Positions 1 to 9,265 of a stretch of 64,000 nt of DNA are shown here, one piece after another. How positions within the stretch are numbered: the stretch's first letter is position 1; each line of letters opens with the position of its first letter. Made by a program: the position numbers and the translations under genes. Below the pieces are notes generated by a model, which saw only the letters and a program-made list of their open reading frames with translations, was not told where the DNA came from and did not search any database. The DNA lies in contig JAKFVQ010000024.1 in the NCBI GenBank assembly GCA_021732085.1, positions 62,001 to 126,000 of the forward strand, read 5' to 3'. This DNA comes from Candidatus Obscuribacterales bacterium (GTDB lineage: Bacteria; Cyanobacteriota; Vampirovibrionia; Obscuribacterales; Obscuribacteraceae).

Positions 1-1804
1 CGCGGTTTGCTCTGCCGCTCATTGGTTCATAGGTCACCGTGCCAGGGTCAGCGAAGTCGCCTGTTGGAAGTTCTGTGCATTGGGACCAATGCAAATTTGC
101 AAGATAGTACTGCGCGAGTTGGCTTGCATAACAGCGCTCACCATCTTTGCGCATAAGCTCGCGCGCTTCTTTATCCGGCGCCATGCAACGCTCGGGCAAC
201 TTGATGCCGATACCATTTTTGTACGACTCGCCAGTGAGTCCCAGATCCGCGACTAACCTTGCATATTTCTCCGGATGATTCGAAGCCATTACACTTTCGA
301 TGCTATTCAGTACGCAGGTCGGATGATCTCCTTGGTCTATCTTATTTGGATTTGAGACATTCTCCAGAATTTCGCGGGCTAGTTGCTTCAACCGAACTGG
401 TGTAAGATCAGTTGTCCACGACTTTTCTTTTGGTCGCAGTAGTCTTTCTATTTGTGTGAAAGTTTCTGCTTGACGGTGACGTGACACGCCATTGTGAATC
501 GCCCTTGCTTCAAATCTTTGCGAAATTGCTCGCCAATACTCGGTTCGATCTTTGCCTCCGAATCTCAAGACACTCTCTGGGAGTGCATCAATCCATGAGT
601 CAGCAAGCCGAGCTCCTTTTGTGGAATAGCCGCTTTTCTGTCTTGCATAAGACTCAGGTAGGTCAAGTGAACGCCTCTCGACTTCAGCGTTATGTAGCTC
701 CAGTAACGCTTGCGCATGGGAGCTTAAAGCCTCTTCGAGTGATGATTCATAGTCGGAAGTTTCTGCGCGTTGCGTGCTTGTTTCTAAATGCTCTTGCGGA
801 TTAGATGGAGACTTTCGATTGTAAAAGTCGTACAGCTTTTGAACCTGTTGGTTCAATCCGTCGTTGGTTTCTGTGCCGCTTTGAGTCTCGGATTTTGAAG
901 TTGCTTCTTCTCTTGCAATGACTTTATGATTCGAAGCATCTTTGCGGTGGAAGTGGTCGTAAAGCTTTTGAACCTGCTCGATAAGCTCTGGATCGATTTG
1001 TGTTGGTTCTGGCAGCTTGTTTTTCGCCGTGGAATTTATCGATTTCTCTGATAGGTTGTGGTTTCGATTGGAGATAATGGATTGCCCAAGGCTCAACGTG
1101 CCACCAACGACGGCGAAAGAATATGCTGATTTCAGCAAATCTTCTGGTTTCGCGTTCCCCCTCCCGTGAAGAATTGAATCCGTTTGGGCGGACAACGCGC
1201 CTGCCGGAATTCCTGCAAGCGATGCGCTTGCAATTCTTGCTGTACTCGTCTCGGCAAAGGCTTGACTAAATTTTTGGCTAAACGATTTAAGTCCGAGGCA
1301 GCCAGCACTAAATGCACCAAAGGTAATACCGCTGGTTGCTGCAGCCTTGAGTCTTGCCGAAGCAAAGTCTTCCTTGCTGTCGGATGGGCAGAACAACCCT
1401 CCACACAAAGTGCCAGTTATTAGTGAATTCTTGATCTCAGAAGCGACGCCGTGGGCAGTTAATTCGCTCCCAGCACATCGCTCGGCCATGGGTCCGCTGA
1501 GTTTCGAAACCGTGTTGTGCAGAACTAGCAACGGAGCCGCCATGCCAATGGCTGCACCAACTTGTTGAGCATGCCATCGTGCCGTTCCGAATTTCTGCTC
1601 ATCCGGATGCTCAACCAAATGGAGGGCAGGAAGTAGTTTAGTACCCGTGCTTCTGTCGATAAGTTGTGTAATGCCATCAACGGGACCTTGCACCGCCCCG
1701 TATACAATTGATCGCGCGAAATCGCCAGCTACCTCGCTTAAGCCCTCCCTTCTTGAAGGTCTTAGGAGTTCTTGGTCAAAATTCAAACTCTGCCGATCAC
1801 CCAT
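1..1804 (-). CDS. Large protein with shared N-terminal module and cysteine-peptidase-like C-terminus (3' end outside window)
   Basis: An uninterrupted minus-strand frame runs from ATG at 1804 off the window edge, giving at least 601 residues. The start is fixed by an in-frame TGA 24 bases upstream and a GGAG about 10 bases before the ATG. Residues about 10-260 hold several glycine/alanine-rich hydrophobic stretches and match, by eye, the N-terminal half of the protein at 42218-43903: both have an LLPxLxLxE motif followed by a Gly/Ala-rich helix. Two copies of a QVQKLYD motif lie near residues 276 and 318. Near residue 495 a DQGDHPTC motif resembles the Gln...Cys start of papain- or C39-like folds. 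Any catalytic His would lie beyond the window, so peptidase activity is only a suggestion. No signal peptide is visible. It may not be secreted by Sec. Confidence 0.8.
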   Translation of the reverse strand, partial: MGDRQSLNFDQELLRPSRREGLSEVAGDFARSIVYGAVQGPVDGITQLIDRSTGTKLLPALHLVEHPDEQKFGTARWHAQQVGAAIGMAAPLLVLHNTVSKLSGPMAERCAGSELTAHGVASEIKNSLITGTLCGGLFCPSDSKEDFASARLKAAATSGITFGAFSAGCLGLKSFSQKFSQAFAETSTARIASASLAGIPAGALSAQTDSILHGRGNAKPEDLLKSAYSFAVVGGTLSLGQSIISNRNHNLSEKSINSTAKNKLPEPTQIDPELIEQVQKLYDHFHRKDASNHKVIAREEATSKSETQSGTETNDGLNQQVQKLYDFYNRKSPSNPQEHLETSTQRAETSDYESSLEEALSSHAQALLELHNAEVERRSLDLPESYARQKSGYSTKGARLADSWIDALPESVLRFGGKDRTEYWRAISQRFEARAIHNGVSRHRQAETFTQIERLLRPKEKSWTTDLTPVRLKQLAREILENVSNPNKIDQGDHPTCVLNSIESVMASNHPEKYARLVADLGLTGESYKNGIGIKLPERCMAPDKEARELMRKDGERCYASQLAQYYLANLHWSQCTELPTGDFADPGTVTYEPMSGRANR

Positions 1805-2023
1805 AGGTCCAACTCCGGGAAATCAGCCAACTCATTATCCAACTCTTGCGAGTATAGGTCCGGCGCGAAGAAAAGATAAACTCGTAAAAGCCGTGCCTGG
1901 GCTGCTATTGCTACCATAAGCCAAGGTTCGCCAAGCTGGCGCTAGCATCCAAATCCTAGGGAAAACTATGGTCCCGGTACTTCGTAAAGATGCTAATTTA
2001 GAACTCCAGTCTGACGAGGTCCT

Positions 2024-2539
2024 ATGAAAAGTTCGTTGGCGACCATCATTGCGATCATTTTTCTGATTTCTGCAGCTGGAAATGCCTCCGCTATAGAGAA
2101 AAAACAGTCCATCGCAATTGTCCAGAAGAAATGGATAACAGAGACACAGAGAATTCAATTGCATACATATCTTGCTGACACCTCGCGCAGAGTAAAGCGC
2201 CATTGGTTTCCACCGCGTGATGGCACCGCAGTCACTATTCGCTTCAAGATAAACGGTGCAGGTGCGCTTGAATATGCACGCGTTTTTTTGGGAAACTCAA
2301 ATTGTGGAATTTGTGATACAGCTGCTCTAAAAGCCGTAACGAATGCTGCACCATTTAGACCGCTTCCACTGGGGTGCCCTTCACTGGAGCTCATTTATCG
2401 TTTCGACTACGCTGTCTTTTCGCCCGACGATCCTCATTTCACCATACTCACGCTAGGTGATGCAAAGTCAGGCAGCTATCTTGTCCCGTCAGAATGCGAG
2501 CCTGCTAAGAATCATTCTTCATTCGTTCCGTCGCAATAG
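2024..2539 (+). CDS. Secreted protein with TonB C-terminal-like domain
   Basis: 171 residues. An N-terminal signal peptide (MKSS, hydrophobic core, cleavage near ASA-IE) is followed by a domain resembling the TonB C-terminal fold: a VKRHWFPP segment near residue 57, then beta strands and a DTAALKAV...APFRPLP motif near residues 98-116, ending in a YRFDY strand. The pattern W-P...F-I-G...D-AAL-A...PF-PLP is typical of TonB/TolA C-terminal domains in standalone periplasmic proteins. The usual N-terminal membrane anchor and proline-rich arm of a true energy transducer are missing, so a role in TonB energy coupling is not implied. A GAGG ribosome site sits 5 bases before the ATG. The downstream gene is convergent and ends at 2672. 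Confidence 0.75.
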   Translation: MKSSLATIIAIIFLISAAGNASAIEKKQSIAIVQKKWITETQRIQLHTYLADTSRRVKRHWFPPRDGTAVTIRFKINGAGALEYARVFLGNSNCGICDTAALKAVTNAAPFRPLPLGCPSLELIYRFDYAVFSPDDPHFTILTLGDAKSGSYLVPSECEPAKNHSSFVPSQ

Positions 2540-2671
2540 TCTTCGTGCAAATTGTTGCGGCATCAGTCGCTAGGTTCATTGCGCCAAGTTCCGCCTAAAC
2601 GCATTCAGGAGAATGACACTCTAGTCGCGCTCGGTGTCAAGGATTCATAGGCAGTCAGCTAATGTTGCAGA

Positions 2672-5600
2672 CTAGCGATGAATGTCCGGATAGGCGAGGC
2701 TGTTGAATTGATGTCTCGATTTGTTGTCGGGCTTGTTCCAGAATGAATCCCAGGAGGTGCCCTTTGCATCTCTTTGTTTTTCGCGGTTCAATTGAGCATT
2801 GGTTCGTGGATTCACAAATCGTTCCATGCCAATCAGTGTTCCGAGTTGCAATTTGCCGATCTCATATGGATTGATGTTTCGGGCGCGATCTGCTGGGGCT
2901 GTTGTGAGAACTTCGTTCAAAATCATATTCTCTTGATTTACAGCTGCTTGCACGCCTCTGGCTTGTACTCGAAGAGCTTTGGTCGACACCACACCGACGT
3001 CACCTTTTCCGTTGTTGATGAGCGCACCAAGCTTAGAGCTCTTATGGCTGACCAGTGTTAAGGTTCCTGGTGTAATTCCCTGAGCATCATCCATATGGTT
3101 GGAGATGATAACGTCGGCTTTTGTATCTTTAAGTGCTGCGGCCAAACCTATCATCCCCTGGGTGCTCGGGTTCGTTTTGTAGAGTTCCTCCTGGTTCACG
3201 TGGATTGGAACGCCGCCTGCGTATGAGACCATTTCCGCAAGTATGTTGTTGTTTTGACGATTGAAGTCATATTCGCTCATGCCTTTCGGATTCTCAGCTG
3301 TTTTGCTCCATTCATAGGCACCGAAGCCTGGGCTTTTAGATCCGTGGTAGGGGTCATGCCCAGCATTAAGGGCAATTCGCTTACCATCAAGCGCACCCTT
3401 TCCATTTTTGCTGCCGACAAGATCGGGGTTCGTCGCCATGAGGGCCGCTGCCGTCGCTTTCATTTCGAAGCGATGTCTGAGCAGTTCTTGCGCGCGCGGG
3501 TGTTTTGCATCGTTGATAATGCGATCTTGTAATGTCTTCTTGTCGTCACTTAAGCTTCCGTAACTGTGAGCTTTTTCAAGTGCCCTGGCCTCTTGCGCTT
3601 TATAAAAGGCTTGTGCTTTCTGGGCGTTCTCTTGCAATTTTGCAGTATGCAAACCGAAAGGGTTATATGCAAAATCACTTATCGCGTCATTATTTTGCTT
3701 GAAAGCGTTGCGATTGTAGCGAGCCAGGTGCATGTCGCGTTGCAGATCCGCTGGCAGATCCTTCATCAAGCTCTCGGGTATTTCGTTGGCGGGCGTTCCT
3801 TTTCTCAGGTAGGATTCAAGACGCGCCATTTGTTGCTTTTGTCTTTCGAGACTTGCTTTTTCAGTTTCTGCTTCTTTCAGAGTCTCTTGGATTACTCCAG
3901 CTGCATCTCGGCTACCTGGTTTTAGCTTGTCGGCCAAATCGCGATATTTGTCGGACTCTTTCTCCATGCTCTCGCGGATTTTGCTGAGTTCGGCTTCAGA
4001 ACGCTCCGTGCGGCGGTAGCCATTGTCGTCAGGTTTCGGAATGTATGCTTTGTCGTTTAGCGATTTGCCTTCGTTTGATTCGTTGGCTTTTTCCAGGACA
4101 TCCTTCTGCGAGGCGATGTCTTTGACGCGTGTGGCAACCTCAGCGCGAATTCCTTCTGCGTCTTTCGCTTGCGGCTTATCTTTCAGTCCAACGGCATCAA
4201 TTCGGAATCGCGCTCCTGGTGCTGTCGGATTTATGCCCAACTCTTTTGCTGCGGCTTCGTTAATGCCGATATCGTCTCTGGTGCCGCGCCCATTACGCAG
4301 TTGACCGGCTATGAATGGAACTTTTCGCTCGACACCGTCTTCACCAATGCGAGTAAGCACGCCCATGCTTCCGGGTTTCATACCTGGCACTACCGCTACT
4401 GGCATATCTTTTGGTGTGCCTGCTGGTTCTTTAAGTGTCGTTGTCGCTAATACTTTTGCTCCAGTCACAACGTGGTGCTTATCGGAGCTGTCAGCAATCT
4501 TGAGGATCTTAAGGTTATCGCTGATGTCTCCTGGTTGGAGTTTGCCAGCGGCGCCTTTACCACAGTCAGGACAGCTAGCTCCGTGATCGTGTTGGTGGTC
4601 TTCGACCGGTTTGGGTGCATCTTTTTCCGGTTGCGTTTGGTCTTTGGGCAACTCCTGACCAGGCGGAAGCTTAGATGGATCTTTAACTTCTGCTTGCTTT
4701 GGATCCTTTACCGGAGTCGCATCCCCAGCAGGAGGCGTGACGTCTCGTTTGGGATCTTTCTGCTCAGGTCTTTGTTGCTCTTGAGCCGGGTCCTTTACTT
4801 GCGGCTCTTTGTTGGGATCTTTCTGCTCAGGTCTTTGTTGCTCTTGAGCCGGATCCTTTACTTGCGGCTTGTCTTTGTTGGGATCCTTTTGCTCAGGTCT
4901 TTGTTGCTCTTGAGCCGGATCCTTTACTTGCGGCTTGTCTTTATTGGGATCCTTCTGCTCAGGTCTTTGTTGCTCTTGAGTCGGGTCCTTTACCTGCGGC
5001 TTGTCTTTGTTGGGATCTTTTTGCTCAGGTTTTTGTTGCTCTTGAGCCGGATCCTTTACTTGCGGCTTGTCTTTATTGGGATCTTTTTGCTCAGGTCTTT
5101 GTTGCTCTTGAGCCGGATCCTTTACTCCTTCCGGCTTGTCTTTATTGGGATCTTTTTGCTCAGGTTTCTGTTGCTCTTGAGCCGGATCTTTGGCTCCTTC
5201 CGGCTTGTCTTTCGTGGGTTCGTTCATCTTGAACTTGTTGGAGATTTCTCCTCTCAATTTATCGATACCATCGGCGTTCAGACCCTGACGTCCGAATTTC
5301 TTATTTCCGATGTTATCGATAAATGTTTTGGCTTCTTCAGCATTCTTCGGCAGAAGCATGTCGGATTGCTTGAGTTCGTTAACCGATTTGCCCTGTTCTT
5401 TGCGCATGCCTTTTGCTGCGGAGATCATGGCTTTGGTTTCATTCTCGGTCAGATTTCTGCCGAGCAATTCCTTCATTGATGCTTTCATCGGTTCGTAGTA
5501 GCCCTGACCTCTCTTCGGATGGGCTTTATCTTCGACCGATTTCGGCATTTCAAAGTTGCCGGATTCTTTAGGCTTCTGTTCTTCAGGTTTACTTTGTGGT

Positions 5601-7291
5601 GCCTGATCAGCCGCCGGTTTTTGTGCCGGTTTTTGTTCTGCTTCAGGTTTACTTTGTGGTGCTTGATCAGCCGCCGGTTTTTGTGCAGGTTTTTGTTCTG
5701 CCTCCGGTTTGCTTTGTGGTGCCTGATCAGCCGCTGGTTTTTGTGCTGGCTTTTGTCCAGCATCCGGTTTCACTTCCGTCTGCGGCTGTCGGGGTCCTTG
5801 ATGTTTATCGTAAGCATCGGCGCCCGGCGTGTGCGGCAGTTTGTTGTCGCCTGGCTTGATCTGGTCGGACGGGGTCGCCGGCTTTTCTGGCGCACCTTGT
5901 TGTTTCTCAGGCGCAGTTTGTTTTTCCGGAACCCTCTCTACTGGTTTGGATGCATCAGCTGGTTTCTTCTGAACATCGAGCGGCTTTTGATAGTCATCCA
6001 CGCGCTTCGACCAGCCTTTCATCCATTCACGTTCTTGTGCCTGTTTTCCAGCTGGTGCATTATCAACTCGATTTTGCAAAGTGCGCTTTGCCGATTCCGA
6101 GAAATCTTTGACAGGATTTCCGGTGTCTTTCATATTCTCGAGGACCTGGCGCAAGCCCCAGTTATTATTGTTATAGCTGGGCTGCATTGTCAGACCTTCG
6201 CCTTTGAAGTTGACATAATCAACCATGGCGAATGCGCCTTCGGGTCCGCTCTTTAATACTTTGTCGAAATTCTTGCCTACGCGGTCTTTATTTTGCGGCG
6301 AGCTAGCATCTAGAATTTTTGTTTTCGATTCTTCCAATCGAGATATCAGATGATCCGTTTGTTGTGGGATCGTTTTCGTGAGAAACTCACGAAGTTCTTT
6401 CATCTTAGGACTGTTGAAATTGGCTTCGAATTCACCCTTTGACTTCCAGGGGCTTCCCATCTCAGAGTTCAGCCATTTCGGCAGGTCCGGATTCTTTTGA
6501 TCTTCCATCTTTTTGACGAAGCTTTTGAAACTGTCACCATAGATGCTTGTTTTTCCTTCCGGCTGCCAGATCATGTGACCGATTCCCAGAGATGGGAAGT
6601 CTTCACCCTTGTTCCAATGAGTAAGTTTGTCGACAGAACCGCCGGCCTCATTCATCCAAACCTTTTTGCCAATTGCCTCCTTCTGCTCTGGCGAAAGGTC
6701 GATTTTTGTTCCATCAGCCGGCTTAGCGGAATTTTGCTGCTCTAATTTTTCCTCCGGTTTTTGTTGAACTAATCCTCTAGTATCCGATGATTTCCTATCC
6801 CCTGTTTTCTCCTCTGTTGCTTGCTCTGCTCTGTTCTCTGATTTCTTTTCTCCTGTTTGTTGCTCTGCCTTCTGCTCAGGTTTCTGTTTGTTTTCTCCTT
6901 TACCGTCGTTCTTGTTTTCTGCTTTTTGCGCTCCTCCTTCTCCTTTTGCATCTTCACTTACGTCGCCCACTCTGTGAACGCCGTCCTTTTTGAAACCCGG
7001 GAGAAGATCGAGTTTCGGAAGGTAAGCTAGCTTATCTTGATTTCGCTGAAATGGATTCTTCGAATCATTTGATATCAAACTGAGATTGCCCAACGTTCCT
7101 TGCTCTTGCATGCGCTGGCTGTCCATTGCGCTGTCGCCTGAACGACTGCGAGCGAAGTCATTGGTGTTGCGCTCGGTCAAAAGCGAGTCGGTGTTGCGGT
7201 CGGCTTGACCATCTGCACTTCTATCATTCGATCTATCGACTTCTTTAGAGGTGTCTTCTTCCTTTGTCGCGGGGGCGTCACCTTTGCTCAT
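2672..7291 (-). CDS. Giant two-domain cell-wall hydrolase-like protein (lysozyme-like plus amidase-like) with repeat linkers
   Basis: 1539 residues, ATG with a perfect AGGAG 7 bases upstream. Residues 1-200 are charged and disordered, with no signal peptide. Residues about 205-440 resemble a lysozyme-like family marked by WMNEAGG and FPSLGIGHMIW, whose Glu is the likely acid. Residues about 510-567 hold three 20-residue Pro/Gln/Lys repeats, and 692-847 hold seven 21-23-residue repeats built on VKDPAQEQQ and PEQKDPNK. A CPDC pair lies near 905, followed by a beta-rich segment (about 907-1037) and a coiled coil (about 1050-1290). Residues about 1297-1504 resemble an N-acetylmuramoyl-L-alanine amidase (Amidase_3): NAGHDP near 1311, SEYDFN near 1340 and SNHMDD near 1398 supply the H, E, H zinc-ligand pattern. 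Peptidoglycan cleavage is inferred. Export without Sec is unexplained. Confidence 0.85.
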   Translation of the reverse strand: MSKGDAPATKEEDTSKEVDRSNDRSADGQADRNTDSLLTERNTNDFARSRSGDSAMDSQRMQEQGTLGNLSLISNDSKNPFQRNQDKLAYLPKLDLLPGFKKDGVHRVGDVSEDAKGEGGAQKAENKNDGKGENKQKPEQKAEQQTGEKKSENRAEQATEEKTGDRKSSDTRGLVQQKPEEKLEQQNSAKPADGTKIDLSPEQKEAIGKKVWMNEAGGSVDKLTHWNKGEDFPSLGIGHMIWQPEGKTSIYGDSFKSFVKKMEDQKNPDLPKWLNSEMGSPWKSKGEFEANFNSPKMKELREFLTKTIPQQTDHLISRLEESKTKILDASSPQNKDRVGKNFDKVLKSGPEGAFAMVDYVNFKGEGLTMQPSYNNNNWGLRQVLENMKDTGNPVKDFSESAKRTLQNRVDNAPAGKQAQEREWMKGWSKRVDDYQKPLDVQKKPADASKPVERVPEKQTAPEKQQGAPEKPATPSDQIKPGDNKLPHTPGADAYDKHQGPRQPQTEVKPDAGQKPAQKPAADQAPQSKPEAEQKPAQKPAADQAPQSKPEAEQKPAQKPAADQAPQSKPEEQKPKESGNFEMPKSVEDKAHPKRGQGYYEPMKASMKELLGRNLTENETKAMISAAKGMRKEQGKSVNELKQSDMLLPKNAEEAKTFIDNIGNKKFGRQGLNADGIDKLRGEISNKFKMNEPTKDKPEGAKDPAQEQQKPEQKDPNKDKPEGVKDPAQEQQRPEQKDPNKDKPQVKDPAQEQQKPEQKDPNKDKPQVKDPTQEQQRPEQKDPNKDKPQVKDPAQEQQRPEQKDPNKDKPQVKDPAQEQQRPEQKDPNKEPQVKDPAQEQQRPEQKDPKRDVTPPAGDATPVKDPKQAEVKDPSKLPPGQELPKDQTQPEKDAPKPVEDHQHDHGASCPDCGKGAAGKLQPGDISDNLKILKIADSSDKHHVVTGAKVLATTTLKEPAGTPKDMPVAVVPGMKPGSMGVLTRIGEDGVERKVPFIAGQLRNGRGTRDDIGINEAAAKELGINPTAPGARFRIDAVGLKDKPQAKDAEGIRAEVATRVKDIASQKDVLEKANESNEGKSLNDKAYIPKPDDNGYRRTERSEAELSKIRESMEKESDKYRDLADKLKPGSRDAAGVIQETLKEAETEKASLERQKQQMARLESYLRKGTPANEIPESLMKDLPADLQRDMHLARYNRNAFKQNNDAISDFAYNPFGLHTAKLQENAQKAQAFYKAQEARALEKAHSYGSLSDDKKTLQDRIINDAKHPRAQELLRHRFEMKATAAALMATNPDLVGSKNGKGALDGKRIALNAGHDPYHGSKSPGFGAYEWSKTAENPKGMSEYDFNRQNNNILAEMVSYAGGVPIHVNQEELYKTNPSTQGMIGLAAALKDTKADVIISNHMDDAQGITPGTLTLVSHKSSKLGALINNGKGDVGVVSTKALRVQARGVQAAVNQENMILNEVLTTAPADRARNINPYEIGKLQLGTLIGMERFVNPRTNAQLNREKQRDAKGTSWDSFWNKPDNKSRHQFNSLAYPDIHR
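4750..5215 (-). repeat. Seven tandem 63-69 bp repeats inside the giant hydrolase gene
   Basis: Units encode 21-23 residues of the type DKPQVKDPAQEQQ followed by PEQKDPNK. Three unit lengths occur (69, 66, 63 bp), differing by the EG insertion or loss of DK. Nucleotide identity between units is very high, including silent sites, which points to recent slippage or unequal crossover. Confidence 0.9.
5590..5765 (-). repeat. Three tandem 60 bp repeats inside the giant hydrolase gene
   Basis: Three near-identical units encode PAQKPAADQAPQSKPEAEQK, forming a flexible Pro/Ala/Gln linker between the lysozyme-like domain and the middle domain. The last copy loses two residues where it meets the following segment. 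Confidence 0.9.
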
Positions 7292-7954
7292 CTCGATACT
7301 CCTAAAGAATGTCAGTGCGCGCTAATGCGAGCGCGCGTTTCTTGCGTGCTGATACATGGTGCATCAGAATCAGTGCGGCATTATTCACCGCACCATATCT
7401 GGTGTCGAGTAATTCGTGCTATGTCAAGCCGGACGCGATCGCTCGCGCCGTCAAGAACAAAGACATTCTCCCCTTGTGGGGCGGGAATAGAGTCGCGGAC
7501 TGTTGGGGCCAGTCTTCGCTTTAATATCTGAACATGACGACAATAACGAGCCCTGAATTCGCTCGTGGGAGGAATATGTCGCAATACAGTATTATGTGTG
7601 TTGGTAGTTAGTTCATGCTGCCGAGATGCGCTTTAAGACGCTGCGGATTGCGTCAAAGAACTTGAGCTGAACTGCGCTCCATGTTATGGAGCAAACAACG
7701 AACATCCAGGCTAAATAGAAAAAGTGAACGAAGCGGACAAAAGTTTGAATTCGGGACAATCTACCTCTGAATAATTGGGAAATGATTGCGTCATATTCAC
7801 CAATTTCGTAACCAGTGTTTCTTGCGAACAAAGCAAGGCAATGTTTTGTTCGACGAAACGAACCCCCTGAGTGAGCACATCTTACATTTAAGATCGTGAA
7901 AATTGCGTGGAATTACGCATGACAATTGATACGCGAAATAGTGTATGCGACTTT
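7292..7954. other. Intergenic region, 663 bp
   Basis: The part next to 7291 is the 5' leader of the giant hydrolase gene on the minus strand. A weak minus-strand reading frame (7613-7831, TTG start, one hydrophobic segment) lacks a convincing ribosome site and was not called. No RNA gene or repeat is recognised. Confidence 0.4.
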
Positions 7955-9265
7955 TTAGCAGAAGTAACTTCCAGGCACGGGACTGTCGGTGATGAAGCGC
8001 CAGCGCTTCTGTCCGCCAAGCTTTCCGCCTTTGAGATAGTCACCGACTGATTTATAGAATTCCATTGTTTGCGGAAATAATTCGTCTTCAGTGACAACTT
8101 CTGCTGCAATTTCAGCTGCGATTTCTTCGGGAGCTCGCGTGTCTTCTGCCGCATCTCGGCGTTGTTTTGTTTCTGGATCGATTTCCAGTCTGTCTTTCGA
8201 CCATGGGAATGTGCAATATTGGCTCAACAACCCGCACACGTCGGGGGCGCAGGGACCCTCCTCCAGCCAGTTGAGATTGAAGGAGAAAATTGTTTGTCCT
8301 TTTGCAACTCGTTCGATTGGAAGTTTTGAAAGATTCCAATTGTTTGCTACCACGATCAAACTTTCTTCTCGTGAAATAGTGCTCGGGTCCACCACAATCT
8401 CAACCGGTGCGCGAAGAATCTTGCCGACGGCTGCAGCTATTATCATCGAATCGCGATCTTCGATGGTAAGCAGAGTTTTCGGTAATCGATTTAGAGTCGC
8501 CAGGAATGTCTTTAACTTTCGCAGTGTGAGCGCCAATTGTGGATAACTCAAGCCGACATACACCCAGCGCCCACCGGCAACCGCTAGACCGTTTTGTCCA
8601 TTGCGATCATCAAAATATTCAAGTATCGCCGCGCCGTATTGCACAAAGTGCCAGTGCATTACAATCGGTTTCGGTTCAGGAATCAGAGAAAGGCGCATCC
8701 GCAATTCATCCAGCTTATCCAACGCGTAAAGTGCGCCGCGAATCTCATTGCTGGCTGCTTCGGAAAGAAATTGACGGCGTGATTCTTTGATGAATCGATC
8801 TGTATTTTCATCAATTCCGCAAAGAAGAGACGACCAAAAATATTGATAGTTCACCCAGAAATTTTGTCCACGCTCAACATTCGCCAGCACTGCTCTTCCT
8901 TTTTGTGGATAGAACTGGCCGCAATAAGCAATTGCTAACTCAAGTGCGATGTTGGCGTCGCCTGGTCGCAATTTAAGCGCGCGCTCGAGCAAAGGAACAG
9001 CAAGACGGTCGTGACCGACGTCAATGAAGTGGTATCCGAGATCATAGAAAGCATCAGGGTCTTCGAAGTTCGAAATTGCCCGATCGAAAAGTGCTGCTTC
9101 ATCGGGGGCGCCAATCTTAAGCAGACACGCGGATGCAAGTTGATAACACTTCAGTTCATGTGGATCTGCCGTCAGCGCGAATACCAGAAGCCGAAGGCAT
9201 TCACTGAAATTTCCTTGCTCAAAGTGTTCTTGAGCAGATTCAAAGCTCGTCTTTTCGGCTGTCAT
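7955..9265 (-). CDS. TPR protein of unknown function
   Basis: 436 residues, ATG preceded by GGAAG at close spacing. Residues 1-150 form about four tetratricopeptide-like helix pairs, for example AQEHFEQGNFSECLRLL, a DAFYDLGYHFIDVGHDRLA segment, and ALKLRPGDANIALELAIAY. Residues about 200-360 are a mixed alpha/beta region with YGAAILEYFDD and GGRWVYVGLSYPQLALTL, which I cannot assign to a family. The C-terminus has an Ala/Glu-rich helix and ends in Cys. No signal peptide, so a cytoplasmic protein-protein interaction role is likely. It diverges from the hydrolase at 9711. Confidence 0.75.
   Translation of the reverse strand: MTAEKTSFESAQEHFEQGNFSECLRLLVFALTADPHELKCYQLASACLLKIGAPDEAALFDRAISNFEDPDAFYDLGYHFIDVGHDRLAVPLLERALKLRPGDANIALELAIAYCGQFYPQKGRAVLANVERGQNFWVNYQYFWSSLLCGIDENTDRFIKESRRQFLSEAASNEIRGALYALDKLDELRMRLSLIPEPKPIVMHWHFVQYGAAILEYFDDRNGQNGLAVAGGRWVYVGLSYPQLALTLRKLKTFLATLNRLPKTLLTIEDRDSMIIAAAVGKILRAPVEIVVDPSTISREESLIVVANNWNLSKLPIERVAKGQTIFSFNLNWLEEGPCAPDVCGLLSQYCTFPWSKDRLEIDPETKQRRDAAEDTRAPEEIAAEIAAEVVTEDELFPQTMEFYKSVGDYLKGGKLGGQKRWRFITDSPVPGSYFC

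Noticed and set aside
4472-5479. Plus-strand frame with repeated LLLRSLLLLSR units
   Set aside because: It is the antisense image of the Lys/Glu/Gln/Pro repeats of the giant hydrolase, which has domains and a ribosome site.
7613-7831. Minus-strand frame with one hydrophobic segment
   Set aside because: TTG start without a ribosome site and no recognisable family; may be chance.
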